A model generated the notes under the pieces. That model had not been told where the DNA came from, did no database searches, and saw nothing but the letters and a program-made list of their open reading frames with translations. The translations under genes were made by a program, and so were the position numbers. From Candidatus Aenigmatarchaeota archaeon (GTDB lineage: Archaea; Aenigmatarchaeota; Aenigmatarchaeia; CG10238-14), in assembly GCA_026397455.1 (NCBI GenBank), contig JAPLUX010000108.1, forward strand, positions 1-6,261: a stretch of 6,261 nt of DNA, in the 5' to 3' direction. This document shows, one piece after another, positions 5,727-6,261 of this stretch; position 1 is the stretch's first letter, and each line of letters starts with the position of its first letter.

Positions 5727-6261
5727 ATGATTCGCCATAATGATTTGAAGTCAGAATCAAATCTAAATTATTGATAACTCCGTTATTGTCTACATCTTGA
5801 CGAATCCAACCATTGGTCCCTGCTTCACTGTAATGAACTGATAAAAGCACTTGATCAAGAATCGTACATCTTCCATCCATGTTGATATCCCAGTTTGGGG
5901 GTAAGGAGAACAATCTTATGGCGGAGCTCACTTCATTGTTGTTGGTATCTCTAGCCCAAATTTGGTAGCTGTAATTTCCCGAAAGAGTTAAAGTTGTGCG
6001 GTAATAATATAAAGATGTACCGGGTCTATGTTGCATTGATAAGCTTGTAGTTCTGCGCTCAGGATTGGTAAGATGGAGAATCACTTCGTTTACGGCAACG
6101 TTATCCGTGACTGTACAAGTAATGTTTTCCCAGCCGATTTCAATATCAAGCGGAGTTTTGGAAAGTAAATTTATGTTTGATATTTGAGGGGGTATGATAT
6201 CATATCCACTAGTAGCATATTCATAGGCACCTCGATCATATCCACTTCCTTGTGGTCTTGC
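5722..6261 (-). CDS. C-terminus of secreted beta-helix/Ig-like/dockerin protein (5' partial)
   Basis: The reading frame is open to the right edge, so these 179 residues are only the C-terminal end of a larger exported protein; the GTG at 6084 is internal. Residues 1-15 (ARPQGSGYDRGAYEY) match the closing motif often seen at the end of right-handed parallel beta-helix (choice-of-anchor Q-like) domains. Residues 24-117 form an Ig-like domain with NITCTVTDNVAVNEVILHL and YSYQIWARDTNNNE. Residues 124-175 are a type I dockerin with two calcium loops: D125, N127, D129, D136 and D156, D158, N160, D167. All usual ligand positions are kept. The dockerin should bind a cohesin domain outside the cell, anchoring or assembling the protein. 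The beta-helix suggests polysaccharide binding or cleavage, but the catalytic region is not in the window. The truncated gene 7 bases downstream may be its partner. Confidence 0.85.
   Translation of the reverse strand, partial: ARPQGSGYDRGAYEYATSGYDIIPPQISNINLLSKTPLDIEIGWENITCTVTDNVAVNEVILHLTNPERRTTSLSMQHRPGTSLYYYRTTLTLSGNYSYQIWARDTNNNEVSSAIRLFSLPPNWDINMDGRCTILDQVLLSVHYSEAGTNGWIRQDVDNNGVINNLDLILTSNHYGESW

Noticed and set aside
5715..5738. ATG at 5738 as start of the truncated secreted gene
   Set aside because: It overlaps the dockerin gene by 17 bases, has no ribosome site, and would leave the strong GGTGA and the natural signal-peptide start inside the gene.
6082..6084. GTG as the start of a short stand-alone dockerin protein
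   Set aside because: The frame continues open to the window edge with convincing Ig-like and beta-helix sequence, and the GTG is in the middle of an Ig strand.
1..6261. A novel defence, mobile or CRISPR-type system
   Set aside because: No repeat array, transposase, integrase, nuclease, reverse transcriptase or toxin-like gene is visible. All large reading frames belong to glycan synthesis or secreted surface proteins.

Overview
The window looks like archaeal DNA of low to moderate GC. Several things suggest this: candidate TATA/BRE-type promoters, a GGTGA Shine-Dalgarno at a GTG start, and a secreted protein made of a beta-helix tail, an Ig-like domain and a type I dockerin. In my recollection that last architecture is common in sediment Thermoplasmatota-like archaea. 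The archaeal assignment is fairly likely; the phylum is a guess. The fragment may come from a metagenome.

Layout. Positions 1-156 are non-coding. A T-rich stretch on the minus strand there probably ends the first operon, followed by a palindromic inverted repeat. From 157 to 5127, four genes run on the minus strand. In order of transcription (high to low coordinates) they are a WbpP/TviC-like UDP-sugar 4-epimerase, a WbpO/TviB-like nucleotide-sugar 6-dehydrogenase, a Wzx-type oligosaccharide flippase, and a GT4-like glycosyltransferase. The first three are tightly packed, and the glycosyltransferase follows after a 63-base gap. Positions 5128-5267 hold a promoter region with a TATA box and a perfect 10-bp palindrome. 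A short plus-strand gene follows (5268-5528), encoding a membrane-anchored protein that may carry an OB-fold and stops in mid-domain. On the minus strand from 6261 come the C-terminal end of a large secreted dockerin protein (5' end outside the window) and, 7 bases after its stop, a signal-peptide gene. That second gene also stops abruptly, about 25 residues into what looks like a cohesin/Ig-like beta domain.

How the genes fit together. The epimerase and dehydrogenase should supply an N-acetylated uronic acid nucleotide (UDP-GalNAcA or UDP-GlcNAcA type). The glycosyltransferase would build this or another sugar into a lipid-linked glycan, and the flippase would move that glycan across the membrane for a surface polysaccharide or protein glycosylation. 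The right-hand genes encode exported surface proteins, possibly a dockerin/cohesin pair.

The most notable feature is the tail-to-tail meeting of two apparently truncated genes at about 5505-5528. It marks either a genuine deletion or rearrangement junction or a chimeric join in the assembly. I see no tRNA, rRNA, CRISPR array, transposase or defence system.
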